Origin: Verrucomicrobiota bacterium
GTDB lineage: Bacteria; Chlamydiota; Chlamydiia; Chlamydiales; Rhabdochlamydiaceae
Reading direction: 5' to 3'
DNA length: 64,000 nt
NCBI GenBank assembly: GCA_018240065.1
Contig: JAFEGH010000006.1
Location: 248,001-312,000 of the forward strand
Below the pieces are notes generated by a model, which worked only from the letters and a program-made list of their open reading frames with translations, ran no database searches and was not told the origin of the DNA. Position numbers and translations under genes: made by a program. Each line of letters opens with the position of its first letter. Positions within the stretch are counted from its first letter, which is position 1. Below are positions 61,514 to 64,000 of this stretch, piece by piece.

Positions 61514-61946
61514 ATGGGGATAGAAGCTGCATGGGATAGCGAGCGCCATAATATGCGAACTCTCCAAGCATCGCGCTCAAATCAGATTCTTTTGGCTCTT
61601 GTTCGCTGAACAGGTAGGCTGCTTGGACCAGCGTCTCTTTTGCGACGAATGGCGCTCCAAGAGGAGTGGAGAGGAAATGAGCGACCTGCTTTGCCAGCAT
61701 GGGCAAATTTCCCTGAAACTGTGTTTTTTTGGCATCATGGTGCAATTGCTTGATGTTTATCGCCATTCTTCTCAGAAACCTGGAGTCTTTGGCCAAATGG
61801 GGCCTATGGATTAATGCCTGCCAGTCCCTATTCATATGCGCCAAGTGTTCTTTAAACGGGCAAAGTTCCAAATGCTTTAATTTTCGAGCAGCCGATTGGT
61901 TTTTAATACTAATTATTCTTCTTTTTCTGATTTTCGTATTCAGCAT
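61506..61946 (-). CDS. Small protein of unknown function, 146 aa
   Basis: The start is placed at the ATG at 61946 (GGGGA upstream); a TTG at 61970 is also possible. The protein is basic at its N terminus (MLNTKIRKRRIISIKNQSAA), then mixed helical with several His (HLELCPFKEHLAHMNRDW, IKQLHHDAK). No family is recognised. The AT-rich region upstream (61971-62216) has no other gene that I can see. Confidence 0.6.
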   Translation of the reverse strand: MLNTKIRKRRIISIKNQSAARKLKHLELCPFKEHLAHMNRDWQALIHRPHLAKDSRFLRRMAINIKQLHHDAKKTQFQGNLPMLAKQVAHFLSTPLGAPFVAKETLVQAAYLFSEQEPKESDLSAMLGEFAYYGARYPMQLLSPFN

Positions 61947-62216
61947 GCGTCCCCAATAAATGTCGTGCAATTAGAACAAATAGACCTTTAAGTATTTTAT
62001 TAACAATAAAAATTTAATATTAATATTCATTTTTATAGAAACAGATTTTTAAGTCGTTCAAGTTTAATAGATTGAGTCTTTGTGTGGGTGTTTTTGAATT
62101 GCTTTTTACTAATGAGCATGAGAAACTAATCGCGAAAAATGATTTATACAAAGTGGATTTTTGATTTAAGAGTTCACGGGCATGTTTTTCTCTGAACTAA
62201 TGCTCACTTTCTTTAA

Positions 62217-63839
62217 ATGAATGATCTGCAAATCAACAAAGCGCTAATCAACAAAGGTCAAATGGCGACACCCCCCAACTTAGATGTTCCTTGTCAACCC
62301 GTCCCAATTGCTCTTCCTTTAGTTTTAAGTCCATCTATGAACGCCGTTCATAGTCGTTATACAAATGAAGCGGACCCCCTTGATTTAGAGATCAATTCCA
62401 TCCTTTCATCCCTGCCTGTGCCCGATTTTGATACTGTCGATGAAAGCCTAAAATCTCGTATGCATTTTGCAGATTCCCTATTAGCGCATCGAGGGACTCC
62501 TTCGTTTGAAAAAATCACGCAATCTGCGAGACCCCACTTACTTTCTCAATCTCCTCAGACCTCCTCACAACAGCAGCATTCTGAGCACATGGGTCAAAAG
62601 GATCCTCTTTCGCCAACAGCATCTGCACTTGACATACGAATCCTCGAGGACACAGCTTCTATTCTGAATCCAAAGCCGGACGAACCCTTAAAAAGTGCAT
62701 CGAGTCCTGTTCAATTTGTATCTCCCGTGTTCCCAGAAAGGCAAAGTCGCCTGAGCGCAATTTCAGAAGAGGATGAATTTTTAGAAACGACAGACCAGTC
62801 TGAAGATGGAGTCGAAACTTGCGACAATCACTCTGAAATTACCCTGCTCGCTTCCAAGGTCGACTTGATGAACCTTAAAGAGCTCGATATCAATGACTAC
62901 AAGCCTGCGCCTAGGATGACGGTAAAAAAACTAAGGGAGATTATCCGCGGCCCTGTTCTACCCGTTGGGTTTCCCTATTCCGTGGATCCGATCGACCCTC
63001 TCCTCTTGGAAAAATTCCAGTCTTTGCAGAAGCGTTTTCTTGATGAAGACGTGCAGAAAAGGAACTTTTTATACCGTTTAGGGGCGTTTGGGTACTCGGA
63101 GGTTTTTAATTTCACGTTTGGCATCCTAAGTAGTTATCAAAACAACATTCAGTCGGAGTCTCTTGAAGAGCGAATGTTGAATGGAACGGCTGAATTATAC
63201 GATGAGCCGCCGTGCAGAATGAAGAAACTGCCTCTGGAAATGAGGCATTTATTTAGCGATATCCTACAGCCACTTAGCAATGAGTTATATCAGGCGAATC
63301 AAATCTATGGTCCGCAAATCGGAATTTTCCGGGAGATCCTTTTAGACTTCGCCCAACTTCAACTGGAGACCGAGCCAGGAAATCCAATGGACCCTGTCAA
63401 GGTCGGTGATCTCACAAAGAGGCTCGTTAAATTGGAAATGGAGTTAAGAAGGACAGTCCATGCTGTCCAGGAGAAACAAATGGATTTCCAACCCTTTGCG
63501 ATACTTTGCAGGAAAATAGAATTAGGACAATATAAAGGACTTGTTTTGACTGATCTGGGCGGCGAAACGAAAGTCAGGATCTCTTCCGATGCCGAACCCT
63601 CGCCTGCAATGGCGAAAGAATACATGCTCCTCGCCAGATTATACCAATCCTATGCGGACGACATTCTCGACCCTCACTTTTTATACTGTAGCAAGTTCCT
63701 GACCGCGATCTTAGGTTTTAAAGAAATGCTTTCCGGGAAAATTACATGTGTAACTGGACTGGAAGTTGCTCCGGACTCTCCAACGCAGAAGCGAAAAATG
63801 AGCGGCACTTCCCTGCCTGGTGGTTTGACGAAAGTCTGA
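62217..63839 (+). CDS. Effector-like protein with disordered N terminus, unknown C-terminal domain
   Basis: The 540-aa protein has a Pro/Ser-rich probably disordered N-terminal part (to about residue 220) and a helical C-terminal part (about 230-510). The layout resembles the RasGAP-like protein at 37.1 kb, but I see none of the RasGAP motifs here. No signal peptide. An internal ATG at 62262 (MATPPNLDVPC) with AAAGG upstream is a plausible true start and would shorten it to 525 aa. A type III effector is inferred from layout only. Confidence 0.65.
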   Translation: MNDLQINKALINKGQMATPPNLDVPCQPVPIALPLVLSPSMNAVHSRYTNEADPLDLEINSILSSLPVPDFDTVDESLKSRMHFADSLLAHRGTPSFEKITQSARPHLLSQSPQTSSQQQHSEHMGQKDPLSPTASALDIRILEDTASILNPKPDEPLKSASSPVQFVSPVFPERQSRLSAISEEDEFLETTDQSEDGVETCDNHSEITLLASKVDLMNLKELDINDYKPAPRMTVKKLREIIRGPVLPVGFPYSVDPIDPLLLEKFQSLQKRFLDEDVQKRNFLYRLGAFGYSEVFNFTFGILSSYQNNIQSESLEERMLNGTAELYDEPPCRMKKLPLEMRHLFSDILQPLSNELYQANQIYGPQIGIFREILLDFAQLQLETEPGNPMDPVKVGDLTKRLVKLEMELRRTVHAVQEKQMDFQPFAILCRKIELGQYKGLVLTDLGGETKVRISSDAEPSPAMAKEYMLLARLYQSYADDILDPHFLYCSKFLTAILGFKEMLSGKITCVTGLEVAPDSPTQKRKMSGTSLPGGLTKV

Positions 63840-63912
63840 AGTGCGTACCTAAGGATCATGAAATTGGAATCCTCTTTTTTTAATTTATATATGTCAATGA
63901 AATGGGAAGCAA

Positions 63913-64000
63913 ATGTCGATTAAACCTGTCTATAGGGATCTCTCTCAAACAACCCTGGTGGGGCAGCCAACGGAACCCCTTCCTTCCCTACCCCCCTCCT
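63913..64000 (+). CDS. Start of a Pro-rich protein, cut by the right edge
   Basis: An ATG at 63913, with GGGA 6 nt upstream, opens a frame through the window end (29 residues visible): MSIKPVYRDLSQTTLVGQPT, then Pro-rich. Its composition resembles the N terminus of the preceding gene, and it may be a neighbouring effector-like gene of the same type. Confidence 0.55.
   Translation, partial: MSIKPVYRDLSQTTLVGQPTEPLPSLPPS

Noticed and set aside
62880..63780. Second RasGAP domain in the 540-aa right-edge protein
   Set aside because: The layout is similar, but neither the finger-loop nor the FLR and FGAKE motifs can be found.

Overview
The window reads as chromosome of an environmental chlamydia (order Parachlamydiales, or close to it). 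Three things point there. It encodes a 53-aa small basic protein of the Planctomycetes-Verrucomicrobia-Chlamydiae type and a 39-aa KTARK-repeat histone-like protein. Its gene blocks match my memory of the Chlamydia trachomatis order: ybeY-hemolysin-DUF3604, rpmG-lolE-lolD, and pyrG-yqgF-zwf-pgl. It also carries many secreted, coiled-coil or bilobed-hydrophobic proteins of no recognisable family. Base composition is moderate in G+C, higher than in Chlamydia. The family is not decided by this sequence; Criblamydiaceae or Waddliaceae would fit.

Layout. 1-11.96 kb is almost all minus strand: a cut-off DUF3604 protein, CBS hemolysin-like protein, ybeY, small basic proteins, two DUF502 membrane proteins, DNA glycosylase, RNase R, HAD phosphatase, folD, suhB, an MreD-like protein and a sugar transferase. 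12.2-14.95 kb holds two tandem plus-strand genes for WD40 proteins that look like the eukaryotic APC/C activators Cdc20/Cdh1. 14.96-20.5 kb (minus) has ispA, ugd, lolD, a lolE-type permease and rpmG. 20.8-25.2 kb has secreted proteins, tsaD and terC. 25.2-33.6 kb (minus) is the oxidative pentose phosphate set (pgl, opcA, zwf), then nadA, yqgF and pyrG, interrupted by one plus-strand coiled-coil protein. 33.8-41.2 kb (plus) has serine dehydratase, then a tight run of PPi-phosphofructokinase, a protein with a RasGAP-like C-terminal domain, an NAPE-PLD-like metallo-hydrolase, a methyltransferase and a pterin dehydratase. 42.3-42.7 kb looks like a structured non-coding RNA. 42.7-51 kb carries rarA, an amino-acid antiporter, a cyclophilin, the histone-like gene and several enzymes. 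51-64 kb has proC, an SH2-like protein, an Inc-like membrane protein, a secreted superoxide dismutase, a CDF transporter, an L,D-transpeptidase, a DedA protein, sua5, an oxidoreductase and two Pro/Ser-rich effector-like genes at the right edge.

The most interesting content is a set of apparent host-signalling mimics in a normal housekeeping background: two Cdc20/Cdh1-like proteins with the C-box DRFIPSR, one RasGAP-like protein with a candidate arginine finger, and one SH2-like protein with the phosphotyrosine-pocket arginine. Together they suggest that this intracellular bacterium acts on host ubiquitin-dependent cell-cycle control, Ras signalling and phosphotyrosine signalling. These assignments rest on reading motifs by eye. 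None was tested by profile search or structure prediction here.
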